NCBI GenBank assembly: GCA_026075535.2
Contig: AP026542.1
Span: forward strand, 4,774,001-4,838,000
Direction: 5' to 3'
DNA: 64,000 bases
From: Tricholoma matsutake
Lineage: Eukaryota; Basidiomycota; Agaricomycetes; Agaricales; Tricholomataceae
This document shows, one piece after another, positions 25,358 to 36,010 of this stretch. Every line of letters begins with the position of its first letter. The first letter of the stretch is position 1. The position numbers and the translations under genes are program-made. Below the pieces are notes generated by a model. It made no database searches and had not been told where the DNA came from. It was given only the letters and a program-made list of their open reading frames with translations.

Positions 25358-27361
25358 TCACAAGGTTTGCGACTTTTCCATTATTGTCCTTATGGCACGC
25401 TCTGCGCGCCCGTTCTGTTGATGAACGTGGGGTGCAGACATCTCTATTTTGATGCCTAAGTCCTTGAGCTGTTTTTGTAGCTCACGATCCTTGAACTCCC
25501 CCCCTGGATCGACACGCCAGCGCTTGATTGTAGCGCCATATTGGGTTTTAGCCATCGCTTGAAATTGTCTAATCGCTGCAGCAGCGTCAGATTTCTTTCT
25601 GAGACATTGGACCCAAATATGTGACGTTTTGTCATCAAGAAATACAATGAAGTATTTATGTTTGTGGTACGATAGTACTGGGAGTTCCTTTAGGTCAGAA
25701 TGTATTAATTCCAAGGATTTGTCAGCTCGTGAGTCTGACTCGGGAAAAGATTTTGAGGTCATTTTCCCTTCTGCACACCCTGGACATATAATTTTGTCTT
25801 TAGGAATAATTAAATTCCTTGGGAATTTTATGGTGCTTTTAGGCATTTTCCCTAGCGCCTCTTTGGATGGGTGTCCAAGTCGCCTATGCCAAGTCAAGTA
25901 GTCAGTGACATAAATGGTCGCGACATTAACCTTTTTGGTGCTCAATATATGAGTCCGAGCCCAATAGATCGTGTCATTCCTCCTTAGAGGGACACAATGC
26001 ATGATTGGGTTTCCATGCTCGATAAATGAAATGTGTGCGGAGGAACCACGCACATCACTTCCGTCTTGTAAAAAGACCCCCATTGACATCAATCGAGTAT
26101 TAATGTCGGGTATGTAGTAGACGGGGTATAACCGCGTTTCACGCGTCTCTGACTTCCCATGACATACTACCTGGTGTTTAATGAAGACTGCTCCTTTTCC
26201 TACTATATGAGTAGTACCAGTGGCCATTTGGACCAAGGTAGAGTCCTTTCTCGGTAAAGGCTCGTAAGAAGCGAAATCTTTTATTTCACCAGTGAAGTGT
26301 TTTGATGTGCCTGAATCCATGATCCAGTCGGCACCTTTCTTACAATCTCCCTTTGCACACATAGCACATATATTAAGATCTAAATAATTCCATGATACAT
26401 TTAATAGCGGTAAAATTTCACATGAAAAGTTCGCTGTATTCATAGGAATATTAATCTTAGTGCTTGTGGCAGGGAAAAGGACTGACCTGTCATCATACGC
26501 CCCTGTATCAAGGGGTTCATCGACGAGCATTTCATTGACGGCTTTCCACACTTCCTCATCAGACACCGGAGGTTCAGATCCGAGGGAGACGGTATCGTCT
26601 TCTACCTCCTCGATCCTAGACTCGGGTTCTGGTTCTATCCTTCTTCTCTTTCCTTCTCGCACCGTCAGGTGCTCTTCCAGCGGTCGCAGATTTTTCGTGC
26701 TGCGTGGAAGTTGCATTTGCTCGAGGGTGTCTCGAGCCTGCTGATATTCGGCATAAACCGAACGAGAGGTAGAGGCCGTGCCCGTATATGCCTGTGCAGG
26801 TGGTCGGCAGCGAGGATCCCTTGTGGGAGTGTGTTCATGTCTTTCGATGCGCTGTATAAGCGGCATCAGCGGTATGATGGTGCCATTACCATTTATGGTG
26901 GTATAGGCTTTGGAGGCGAGGTGGGTATGTTTATCCTTTGGCTTCTCCTCCTTAGTCTTTCTGTCCCCACGTCGTCCACGCTTTCGGGACGAGTCTCCGT
27001 TACTGTTTTGCCCTTCTTTGGGCTGCCATTTGGGGTTTCCCCCTTTGCGTTTAACAGCGGAAAGTTTGTTGGCCTGAGGCTGGCCAGCGGGCTTTCCTAC
27101 TGCTGTGCGCCTTGAGGCTTCAGCGACAATGGAGTCCTTGACATGTTTAAATGTCAAGGCACTAGTAGCGGTCGTGTTAAGGACCATTGTGGACAAGGAA
27201 TCGTACTCGCGCGGCATCGCAGCAAGTAGAATCATTGCTTGCACTAGCTCGGGGATGGCGATGTTAGCAGCCGTAAGGCGCTCAAATTTGTCTGCCATTC
27301 TAGCAATCTCCGGTGCGGATAAGATCCCACACCTCCTCAGCAGTGTCCTTTGAGTTGGCAC
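25358..27361 (-). pseudogene. Copia-1 gag 3' part, protease and integrase, ending at a premature TGA
   Basis: The frame contains the gag segment DKFERLTAANIAIPELVQAM, then a Lys/Arg-rich stretch without a CCHC zinc knuckle. The protease motif is WIMDSGTSKHF. The pre-integrase zinc region has WHRRLGHPSKEAL and CPGCAEGK. The integrase core has LIHSDLKE, RVDPGGEFKD and HQQNGRAERAI, giving the Asp, Asp, Glu triad. TGA at 25358-25360 stands in frame between KSQTL and FTACLPQSWW. The same frame goes on to the RT. Two separate losses therefore break the polyprotein: a frameshift near 27300-27330 and this stop. Confidence 0.9.
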
Positions 27362-27662
27362 GCTGCCGAATGGAGGGGGCCAGGCGGAGCACTAGGCTAC
27401 CAATGGCCTGGTCATTTTTGTTGCTCCAGGTCTGGAGCTTGGCATTAGCATCCGCTACCAAAGTAGCGTTCATCGCCGTCAAGGGAGGCGCCGGGGGCAG
27501 TTTTTGCTCTGCCCCGCTAGTTATTTGCCAGAGGCCCTGAGACCTGAGCCACGCCTTCATCGAGTCGGCCCATTGAATGTAATTTGATCCGTCGAAAGTT
27601 TGAACGAGTTTCTCAAGAGTTGAAGACATGATTTTGTGGTGGCAGCTGTTAAAAGCGCTCAA
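27300..27662 (-). pseudogene. Copia-1 gag N-terminal part (frameshifted)
   Basis: It encodes LVQTFDGSNYIQWADSMKAWLRSQGLW and NDQAIGSLVLRLAPSIR, typical of the UBN2-type gag N-terminus. The frame is lost just after EEVWDLI, and the gag continuation is found in another frame in the neighbouring reading at 25358-27361. Confidence 0.88.
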
Positions 27663-27865
27663 TCAGTCTTTTTACTCAATAAAACACGTTTAACGTTCTA
27701 AGGAGAAAACACTCCTTCAGAGTGGTTAACCCTAGTCAACCTAGGTTTTATGTGCAGCTCGCAGGGAGCGCAATGCAGCTCACAAAGAGCGCAAGGTTAT
27801 AATTTGGAGACGATGAAGTCAACGTCGTTCGCAGCCAATTAAGGTGCGTTCGCGACATGCCCAGC

Positions 27866-27878
27866 AGGGCCCATAACC
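27866..27878 (-). other. Primer-binding site of copia-1
   Basis: Read on the minus strand, the bases directly inside the 5' LTR are GGTTATGGGCCCT. They are complementary to the anticodon stem and loop of initiator tRNA-Met, which contains the conserved GGGCCCAUAACC. Drosophila copia primes from an internal fragment of the same tRNA. The assignment is from position and match. Confidence 0.75.
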
Positions 27879-28139
27879 TGTTGGAGCAGACTATATACGC
27901 TGCACAGTGGAAGAGACAACACATTCCTTATAACCTACCTGGGGTTTACTTAGACTTACAGCTAGGGTTAGCAGAGGTAAGAACACTATATTCCTACTAT
28001 AGTACAGGTTCTCCTTATATACATAATAGTAAGGATGTCACATGACTCCAGAGGAATATGCATATGAAACATGTATCAATATTGGTAATTAATGTGGGAG
28101 AATATGCACATGCAACAATATTGGTAATTAATTTCAACA
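27879..28139 (-). repeat. Copia-1 5' LTR
   Basis: The pair of the LTR at 22554-22814. The two differences are a CG versus CA site and one A/G site. It is followed by the duplication GTACG at 28140-28144. Confidence 0.95.
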
Positions 28140-28304
28140 GTACGTTGTGGTCCAAAGTGGCCCACCACTTGGTGGGCTTGTTCAAGCATCCTCAAATGCA
28201 GTGTCGTGTCATTCGAGTTCGCATTTGGGATGCATACTATGTCCTCCCCACCTTTATTTTTGGTCCAAATGAACCCGTCACGCTCTCTGAACATGGGGTG
28301 TATT
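28140..28304 (-). pseudogene. Gypsy integrase fragment (zinc-binding, first half)
   Basis: This 165-base piece between the two copia elements encodes HPMFRERDGFIWTKNKGG and HLRMLEQAHQVVGHFGPQRT. That is the HH half of the gypsy HHCC zinc domain. It joins the fragment at 22213-22548 in the same frame once copia-1 and one target duplication are ignored. Confidence 0.85.
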
Positions 28305-28650
28305 TGTAGAAAGTGAATCCTAGTATAAACAACTCAGTCTCTGGATAAGTGACTTTATTAATCCATACTATACCTAGTATAAACAACTGTTGTAGTAGAG
28401 TAAGTACGCGTCAATAAATATGTATAGTAAATATAGCTCACCTCAGTCTCTGGATAAGTGACTGAGGTGATAAAGTAAACTACTGAAGATATATATACGT
28501 GTAATGCATAACAAAAGGATGTGTGTCAAAGGAAAAGAGACAAGGGGAAACTTAAACACGAACCGACCACACAGATCAAAGGGAATGCTAAAAATAGCAC
28601 ACACATCAAACACATCAAAAGCATTATGGACTCACGGTGCAATTCCAACA
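28305..28650 (-). repeat. Copia-2 3' LTR
   Basis: It runs from TGTAGAAAGTG to ATTCCAACA. By direct comparison it differs from 33420-33765 at 11 of 346 positions, nine of them at CpG-type sites. Confidence 0.95.
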
Positions 28651-28693
28651 CTCCTCCTCACCGTGAATACACTCCTCCTCGCATGGAATCCCA

Positions 28694-31600
28694 CTAACGA
28701 AGGCCAAGAGATGCACGAAGGATGGCGAAATGTTTAGGTTCCAGGGCTTTAGTAAACATGTTGGCTACATTGTCATGGGTGTGGATGTAAGTGATAGCTA
28801 GATCGCCCGACTGTACACGCTCGCGTAGGAAATGATATTTGATGTCGATGTGCTTAACGCGTGAATGAAGTAATGGGTCCTCAGATAATGTCTTCGTAGC
28901 GTTGTTGTCGCAGAGGATGGTAGTAGGTGAGTTTTGATGAAAATCAATAGCGCGTAGTAGCGTATGCAACCAGACGCATTCCTTTGCGGTCTCAAACACC
29001 GCTATGTATTCTGCTTCACAGGTGGAAGCTGCCACTACCTTCTGTTTACGTGCTGCCCAAGACACTGCACCTGAGCCAAGAGAGCACATGTATCCCCCAA
29101 TGCTGCAATGAGTATCATGGCAATTAGCCCAGTCGGAGTCACTATAGGCATGCAGGAGAATGGGGTTCTGTCCACCCAGATAAAGCTTGAAGTCCCTAGT
29201 TCCCTTTAGATAATGTACTAGCCATATAGCAGCACTCCAGTGTTCTAAGGAGTACGAATCAAGGTATTGAGAGAGCTGTTGTACTGCATAAGAAATGTCG
29301 GGACGTGTAGATATTGCCAAGTACAATAAGCATCTGACAAGAGAGCGGTAGGGAAGCTTGGCCAGGGCGTTCCTGGCATCCTGGGACATACATTGCAGAT
29401 TGGAGCGCCATAGTTTCGAACCAGGGTCCAATGGGGCAGAAATGGGGTGTGCTTCTTTCTGACCAAACTGTTCCACTATTTTGTCAATAAGAGCAGTCTG
29501 TGAAAGTGCAACAGTACACATGTCTCAGTCCCATGAGACAGCAATACCCATAATAAAACGTGCCATCCCCAATTCTGAGATAGTCCATACTTCGCGCATC
29601 TGGTTCTTGAAGCGCTCGTTTTCGTCCTTGGAGTCGGCGATGGTTAGATAGTCGTCGACATGGACAGCAGCGATAATTGTACCAGTGTCAGTTTTATGGT
29701 AATAGATACAGGACTTGCACGAGAGGCAGGTGAATCCCCAATTTAGCATCTGCGCGTTAAGGGTCTGATTCCAAATGCGCCCACTCTGTTTCATACCATA
29801 TAAGCCACGCTGTAGTTGCCAAACCCAGTCCTCCTTGCCCTGCTCCTCGAAACCAGCAGGCTGCTGCATATATTGAATTTCATCATCTGGAAGTAAGCCA
29901 TAAAGAAAGGCCGTCTTTATGTCGACCTGTTGTGCGTCCCAGCCAAGTGAGGTGGCTATGTGTAAGAGAATCCACCATGATTCCATGCGCGCAGTCGGTG
30001 AGGTAGTTTTGGTGTAGTCCCTGCCATAAATTTGTTCATTTCCTCTGAAGACTAGGCGTACCTTCCATCTAATAGGGGTACCCGCCTCATTGCGCTTAAT
30101 GTGGAAAATCGGTCTCCCACACCTAATACATTTCCCTAGTGGAACCTCTGACCTAGGTATTAGTTTGTATACCCCCATTTCTTTCAATGAGTTCAATTCC
30201 TCCAGATATCCATGCTCCCATCGCGTTGCATCAACAGATCTTCTGGCTTCATCCCATGTTTTTGGCTCATCCTCAAATTGAAGTGACTCTGGATCAAAAT
30301 CTACCATTTCCGAGATCAGGGCCTGAAATTGATGCGCTTGATCACCCAAATCAAGATTATGAAATGATTGTTGGAGTTCTTCCATGACATCATGATCATG
30401 GTTGGAGGATTGATCCGTAATGTGATCCGATTGTGCAGCCACAATAGCAGCCCGATGCTCCCACCGCACCTCCTTTACATGCGCAGCGCTCTCCAATGAT
30501 TCTTGCACTGCAGCCACTGTTCTAGTAATAGCAGGGCCACCATTGGGGTTTTTGTCTGTGGGTATTAGAACACGGGTAGATCGATGAATAGGCTGGGCGA
30601 TGGGTGGCGGTGGCGGTGTCGTGAAACTATTAGAGGGCGCATCAGGGAGAGTGAATTCATGAGAAGACTCAACATCATCGTCTTGCTGTAAAATAGGACC
30701 AAGGAATGTGGGTAGACTACCACTGGACCCAATATTATCATCCTCTCCTAATTCATCGATTGAAGGTGGTGAATAGCCTTCATGGCTCTCAAGAAAGTGG
30801 ACATGATATGAAATATGAACCTTACACGTTGCGCGGTTATAACAGCGATATGCTTTTGATTTTGGCTTGTAGCCTATCAAGACGCATTCAATGGATCGTT
30901 CAAGTATCTTGGGATTATCCTTTCCTGGGATAAGCACAAAAGCCCTGCAACCTATCTCCCGAAGATAAGAATAATCAGGTTTTCTCTCGTACCATAACTC
31001 CCAAGGCGTTAGGCTTGCTAGTGAATGGGTCGTAGTCTTGGCATGCAAGTGGGCAGCTGTGAGGTAGAACTTGTCCCACAAATAAGCTGGCAGACCAGCA
31101 TATATTCGCATAGTGCGCACTTTAGCCATAAGCATCCTATGCATTCGCTCAACATGGCCAATGTGAGCTGAGGTGTGAGGTGCTGTGAAATGCTGATCAA
31201 TACCACAAGTCTTCAACCACTCCTTCATTTTGTGCGATTTAAGTTCACCGTTATCGGTGATATAGGTCCCGACTTTGAGGCCGGTTTCATTCTCCCGGGC
31301 AAGTTCCCAAGCTTTAAGTTCCATGAAAGCATCATCTTTATTTTGCAATGGTATAGACCATGGGAATGAGGTGTAGTCGTCTACTATATCCATGATATAA
31401 CAGTTCCCCGCATGCGACATTACTGAATGTGGTCCAGATAGATCCACCCACACCTTTTCCAGCTTCCTTGTCGCCTTATGGCCTGGTCCCTCCTGACGTT
31501 TCTTGGGGACTGGAGACTTGGTCTGCTTGCCAAGGACACAGGAATTGCATTTAGGTAATTTTTGCAATGAAGCAAGCGGTGCACCAGTAAAAGCACCCTT

Positions 31601-33208
31601 CTTGGCCATATCCCAGAGTGCCTGGTAATTTGCATGACCCAGACGACAATGCCATGTCTCGAGAGTAGGGGTATTGTGAACTGTTAGCACGTGATCAGCC
31701 TGGGCCGATGCAATGTTGAGCGTGTAAAGCTTTCTAGATATGCGCAATCCACGAGCTATGAAGGCCCTGGAGGATTTATCAGTGAACCAGCATGTGTTAC
31801 TGTCAAAATGTGCGACAGCATTAGAGTCGTTGGCCAGCGTGCCCACTGAGATCAGCCGAACTGCCAATTTTGGGATGTAGAGGGCATTACGTAAAATAAT
31901 TGATGCGCCCTGGGCTATTCTTAGCTGTATATCACCAACACTGACAGCATCAATAGATGAACCACCGACACCTCTGACAGAGCGAGGTGAAATGGGTCGT
32001 AAGGTGAGGAAGTCAGACTTGTCAGGGGATATATGTACTGTAGCCCCAGAGTCAATAATAAAGGGGAGAGCGTCTAAGGTGATGCATGAGCGACAAGTCT
32101 GTGAAAGGGGTTCCACGGTGAGCGCATTGTCAGGGATGGGTGATGTATGGTGTTTCCAGTCCACTGTAGTGGTGAGCTCCTCCTCCACAGCAACCCATCC
32201 TTCATATTCCAGCGCGTCTGAAGGGTCTAAAGGCAGCGGGTCATGAGCAAGCCCAGCAAATTCCAGTGCAGGTGGGGTAGGAATATCGGGGTCGACCATG
32301 ACAGTGAAGGCACGACCATTAATGTCCTTCACAGTAATAGGAACCTTTGTAGTGCCAGCTGGTAAGGATTTCTTCTCATGGGTGGCCCTGCGAGCAGCGA
32401 TCGACTCCTTGAGTGATTTCCCAGCCATACCACCGCCAGGTTTAATGCAATATTGTTTCGTGTGGCCAAGTTTCCCACAGTTAGCGTTGGTGCAGATTGG
32501 TGCATTAGGGAGCTTGGAAGATTTGGACTGTGCAGTAAAAGTGGCATGGTTTTTGGAACCACCACGCTGATCATTCTCAAGTAGTGATTGTTCATTCTCC
32601 AGAAATAATTTGATATCCTTTGAGCCATATGGAGCTGAGAGGGAAGAAGCGGCAATATCCCGTGAAATAATGGAGTGAGCATGTGGAAAATTATCACTAA
32701 GGGAATTAAGGAGAGCGATGCAACAAAGAAGATTGGCCTGTATATCACCCATGGCAAAAGTGCATTCAATTAACGCGCAAATCTTTTCTGCCATCTCGGG
32801 GAGTGGTGTGTCCTTTGTACACTGGATGGAAAGCACTTGTTGTAAGAGCTGGACCTGCTGAATGGGGCCTTCCTTCTGGTGATGGTCCTGGAGAATTTTC
32901 CAGTTCGCATCAGGGCCTACTTTAATGTCCAGGAATTTACGCTCAGACGGAGAGATGCTGGATGCGATAAACGCATACGCGAGGCAGGAATTCACCTTCC
33001 AGTTGGCAAGTGCTCGGAGTTCAGTAGAAGTGGGCTCAGGTATTCCACCCATAACATACTCATAAAGGCCATTTAATGATAAAGCAATAATAATCTCCTC
33101 GCACCATTCTTTGTAATTTGATTTAAGTTTGTCGAGCTTCTCCCTGGTATATTGCACAGAAAGTTTGATAGGGGAAACAGATGGGGGATCAACAGTATCG
33201 GTACCCAT
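28694..33208 (-). pseudogene. Copia-2 gag-pol polyprotein with a single in-frame stop
   Basis: The start ATG is at 33208 (MGTDTVDPPSVSPIKLSVQY). A gag region is followed by a CX4CX4HX4C zinc knuckle (CTNANCGKLGHTKQYC). The protease has FIIDSGATVHIS. The pre-integrase region has TWHCRLGHANY and CNSCVLGK. The integrase core has WVDLSGPH, YITDNGEL and HVERMHRML, giving Asp, Asp, Glu. The RT has VDIKTAFLYGLL, LYGMKQSGRIW and VHVDDYL. The only break is TGA at 29525-29527, between AVSWD and DMCTVALSQ, at the end of RT. RNase H (YSDSDWANC, STCEAEYIA, LCDNNATKTL, NMFTKALE) follows in the same frame. All motif residues visible here are intact, so it is one codon from a full reading frame of about 1500 codons. 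Confidence 0.95.
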
Positions 33209-33408
33209 GATAGAAAACTGAGGTCAGTGGACGACGAGTGTGCAAAGGGAGATGAGAGAGACGCAATGGTAGAGCAGCTGGGTCCGTGAAAGACAAAGGA
33301 ATTGATCTGAGATCAAAAAAAGATCGGGGAAATGGATCAGAAGGTATGATGAAGCAGAATGTCGAGTGGCTAGGATACTTTCTCCCATTGTTCAAAGACG
33401 ACGAGAAT

Positions 33409-33419
33409 GGCCCATAACC
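33409..33419 (-). other. Primer-binding site of copia-2
   Basis: On the minus strand the bases next to the 5' LTR read GGTTATGGGCC, the same initiator-tRNA anticodon-loop complement as in copia-1, although the two elements belong to different lineages. Confidence 0.75.
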
Positions 33420-33765
33420 TGTAGAAAGTGAATCCTAGTATAAACAACTCAGTCTCTGGATAAGTGACTTTATTAATCCGTACTATACCTAGTATAAACA
33501 ACTGTTGTAGTAGAGTAAGTACATGTCAATAAATATGTATAGTAAATATAGCTCACCTCAGTCTCTGGATAAGTGACTGAGGTGATAAAGTAAACTACTG
33601 AAGATATATATACATGTAATGCATAACAAAAGGATGTGTGTCAAAGGAAAAGAGACAAGGGGAAACTTAGACACGAACCGACCACGCGGATCAAAGGGAA
33701 TCCTAAAAATAGCACATGCATCAAACACATCAAAAGCATTATGGACTCACGGTGCGATTCCAACA
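33420..33765 (-). repeat. Copia-2 5' LTR
   Basis: The pair of 28305-28650. It is directly followed by the target duplication GTATT at 33766-33770. Confidence 0.95.
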
Positions 33766-34651
33766 GTATTTTTATCTTTTCCTTCAATTTCTTAAACCAA
33801 GGATCTGTGAGGTATCCCTCATGAATACTATCCTCAAATGTATCCATATGAGATAGTGCCATACAAATATCTGTTCCTTTTGCTCTTGACTCAAAGATCA
33901 TGGGGTCCTCCTCTGTTTGTCCACCATCTGGTGGATCCTTAGGTTTTTCCATACTGGCAGCCATATTTGCTGCTAATGCATCCTGTTCTTGGATGTGTTC
34001 TCTTAGTGTTCATATTTCTGTGACCACCTTGGCAGAGTTTGTCCTTCAAACTCTTGACTTGATGACGCCCTCTTTGACTTTGAAGAGTCTCTCCCATGGG
34101 AGATCATTGTGTTATGGATCCAAGCAAACATCTGTGTTCACATAATCATGTACATAACTCTGGCACCTCTGTCCAGTAGTCATGCTCATAGTATTGCGAT
34201 AGCACATCCGCTACCTTATTCAAGGTTCCTTTGACGTATCTTATGTCAAAGTCGAATCGGGCGAGGTAGTCCATCCACCTCGTCTGCCTACTGGAAAGAC
34301 ATGGCTGGGTCTTGAAGAACTACAGGGCCTTGTGGTCTGTCACCACATGGATTCAATACCCTAGGAGTCTGTCCTCCCATTTCAGGAGGGCCTCCAGTAT
34401 AGCCAGTGTTTCGTGTTTGAACACTTGGTAGTTCTGCTGGGCATCCATGAACTTTTGAGACATGAACCCCGCTGGGTGACATGTCTGCCAAGTTTCACCT
34501 TGTCCATACATGGTGCCTATGCCATAGATGGATGTGTTGCATATGACCCATATGGGTTCATCCTCCGTAGGATCGATAGGACATAATATAGGTGTCCAAC
34601 AGCAGATGGATTTTATCATCTGAAAGCACTTTTTGTGCAGCGGTTTCCAAT
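33766..34651 (-). pseudogene. Gypsy RNase H and linker to integrase (stops present)
   Basis: Minus-strand reading gives the end of RT and the RNase H (FVSQKFMDAQQNYQVFKHETLAILEAL region, TDHKAL, TRWMDYLARFDFDI, VKGTLNKVADVLSQ). The linker ending TDPWFKKLKEKIKI runs up to copia-2. The usual first catalytic Asp of RNase H (DAS) is Asn here (CNTS). TGA at 34353-34355 stands where RIHVVTDHKAL is expected, and a TAG follows in KAL*FF. The segment therefore cannot be translated through. Confidence 0.88.
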
Positions 34652-34659
34652 AGAATGGT
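34652..34659 (+). repeat. 8-bp target-site duplication of hAT-like element A
   Basis: AGAATGGT at 34652-34659 is repeated at 36188-36195, on the two sides of element A. Confidence 0.9.
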
Positions 34660-34821
34660 TAGGGTGTGACTTGGGTAACCCCCAGATATAATTTCATGTA
34701 CCCGTACCTGTGAACACCGTACCCATTATGGTTATGGGTGCGGTTTTACCGTGGGTATGGGGGAGTTTCAATGAGTATAACATTAATAACTTATTATAAT
34801 TCTAAATATATCTAAATACAG

Positions 34822-35870
34822 AGGAACCACCCCCAACTCACGATTGCAAGCAAGGGGGGGTGGTGGAGGTGATGTGGCAGCCATTGCAAGAGAAACAGAC
34901 CAAGAACCACTAAGGTGTGACATGGGTACGGGTAAACCTGTGATAATATGGTTACGGGTATGGGTTGGAAGTTGCCGTACCCAGGCAATACCATACCCAT
35001 TTCCACAGTGTTATGGGTATGATGTGGGTATGCCGCTGCTGGGATTTCAGTCAGGTGAGTGATCATCTGACCTTGTTGATTCACTCACGACACTTTTCTA
35101 ATGGTGCTATAACAACGAGACAACACCGTCGACAGCACCACCCCACCACCATTGCGAGACAATGGCTGCATCACAGCCCAAATAATGTCTATCATCATTT
35201 GGGCCCTAGGTATTTTTTTTCTATCTTTCATTCTTGTTTTTTCCTAACTAATCAATGTTTTTATTCGACTTTTAAGTTCTAATGGTGCTATAACAATGAG
35301 ATGACACCATTGACAGCACCGCCCCACCACCGTTGCAAGCCTCTGCTCGCAAGGTGGATAACAGGGATGGGAGCGGCGATGAACAAGAAATGACACACCC
35401 CACCCCCAGCCTCACAAGCAACTGCTCGTGGGGTGGATCGCACGTGGGACGACAAAATCTAGTGTAATTATATTATTAAAATACATATTCATGTCAAAAC
35501 CCACGAATAACGACGGGTAACCTGCCAAAACCCATGGTAATACCACACCCTTAACTGTAGGGGTATGGTGTTGACGGGTACGGGTGTGGGTACCACAAAA
35601 TATACCCAGGGGTTACCCATGTCATGCCCTAAGAACCACCCCCACCTCGCATTTGCAAGCGAGATGGGGTGGTAGTCGTGACATGGCAGCCGTTGCAAGA
35701 GAAACAGACCAAGAACTACCCCCACCTCACATTTGCGAGTGAGAGGGGGTGGTAGTCATGATGTGGCAGTGCTCCCAAGTGAAATGAACCCAGAAGCACC
35801 CCCAACTCATGTTTGTGAGTGAGAGGAGGTGGTGGTGGTGATGCCACAGCCATTGTCGACTAGAGGGGGC
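34822..35870. repeat. Tandem repeat of about 80 bp with hairpin-forming core
   Basis: Four diverged units start near 34822, 35632, 35713 and 35790 with (A)GAACCACCCCCACCTC or similar. Each has C-rich and G-rich arms around a short TTTGCAAG-type loop, followed by TGGCAGCCATTGCAAG and AGAAACAGACCA in the better copies. Element B splits the array after the first unit. Confidence 0.8.
34911..35631. mobile_element. hAT-like element B nested in element A
   Basis: It is 721 bases long and flanked by the 8-bp duplication AGAACCAC (34903-34910 and 35632-35639). Its ends are TAAGGTGTGACATGGGTA and, in complement, TAGGGCATGACATGGGTA. These are closely similar to the ends of element A, so the two belong to one family. 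It sits inside one unit of the tandem repeat of element A. No coding frame is visible. It carries a partial direct repeat (CTAATGGTGCTATAACAA, near 35098 and 35278). Confidence 0.87.
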
Positions 35871-35944
35871 CATTGTCGTCATTGTTGCCTAGTAGGAAAA
35901 ACACCCCCCACTCGCATTTAGAATGAGGGGGCGTGTTGGTAGCA

Positions 35945-36010
35945 GTTGTTGTTGTTGTTGTTAAGCTATTGTTGTTGTTGTTGTTAAGCTATTGTTGTTG
36001 TTGTTGATGT
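35945..36010 (+). repeat. GTT trinucleotide microsatellite
   Basis: Runs of GTT interrupted by AAGCTATT, near the right end of element A. Confidence 0.9.

Larger units (their letters stand above)
22554..28139 (-). mobile_element. Copia-1: complete Ty1/copia retrotransposon, nearly young
   Basis: A 5586-base element is bounded by two 261-base LTRs that differ at only two positions, and by the 5-bp duplication GTACG. It lies on the minus strand in gag, protease, integrase, RT, RNase H order. A C-rich stretch next to the left LTR (G-rich on the coding strand) is the polypurine tract. The primer-binding site lies directly inside the right LTR. It is inserted in the zinc-binding domain of the gypsy integrase. 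One frameshift in gag and one TGA in integrase break the frame, so it is not autonomous as it stands. Confidence 0.95.
28305..33765 (-). mobile_element. Copia-2: complete Ty1/copia retrotransposon of a second family
   Basis: A 5461-base element has two 346-base LTRs and a perfect 5-bp duplication GTATT (28300-28304 and 33766-33770). It shares no LTR similarity with copia-1 and its polyprotein is of a different lineage. The coding frame is open from 33208 to 28694 apart from one TGA. A purine-rich tract (GAGGAGGAG on the coding strand) abuts the left LTR. It is inserted in the gypsy element only about 160 bases from copia-1. Confidence 0.95.

Noticed and set aside
34660..34700. TAGGG motifs as possible telomere-like repeats
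   Set aside because: They are the ends of hAT-like elements bounded by 8-bp duplications. No tandem TTAGGG array exists.
34822..35870. Spaced palindromic repeats that resemble a CRISPR array
   Set aside because: Units are contiguous, diverged, without unique spacers, and lie in a eukaryotic transposon.
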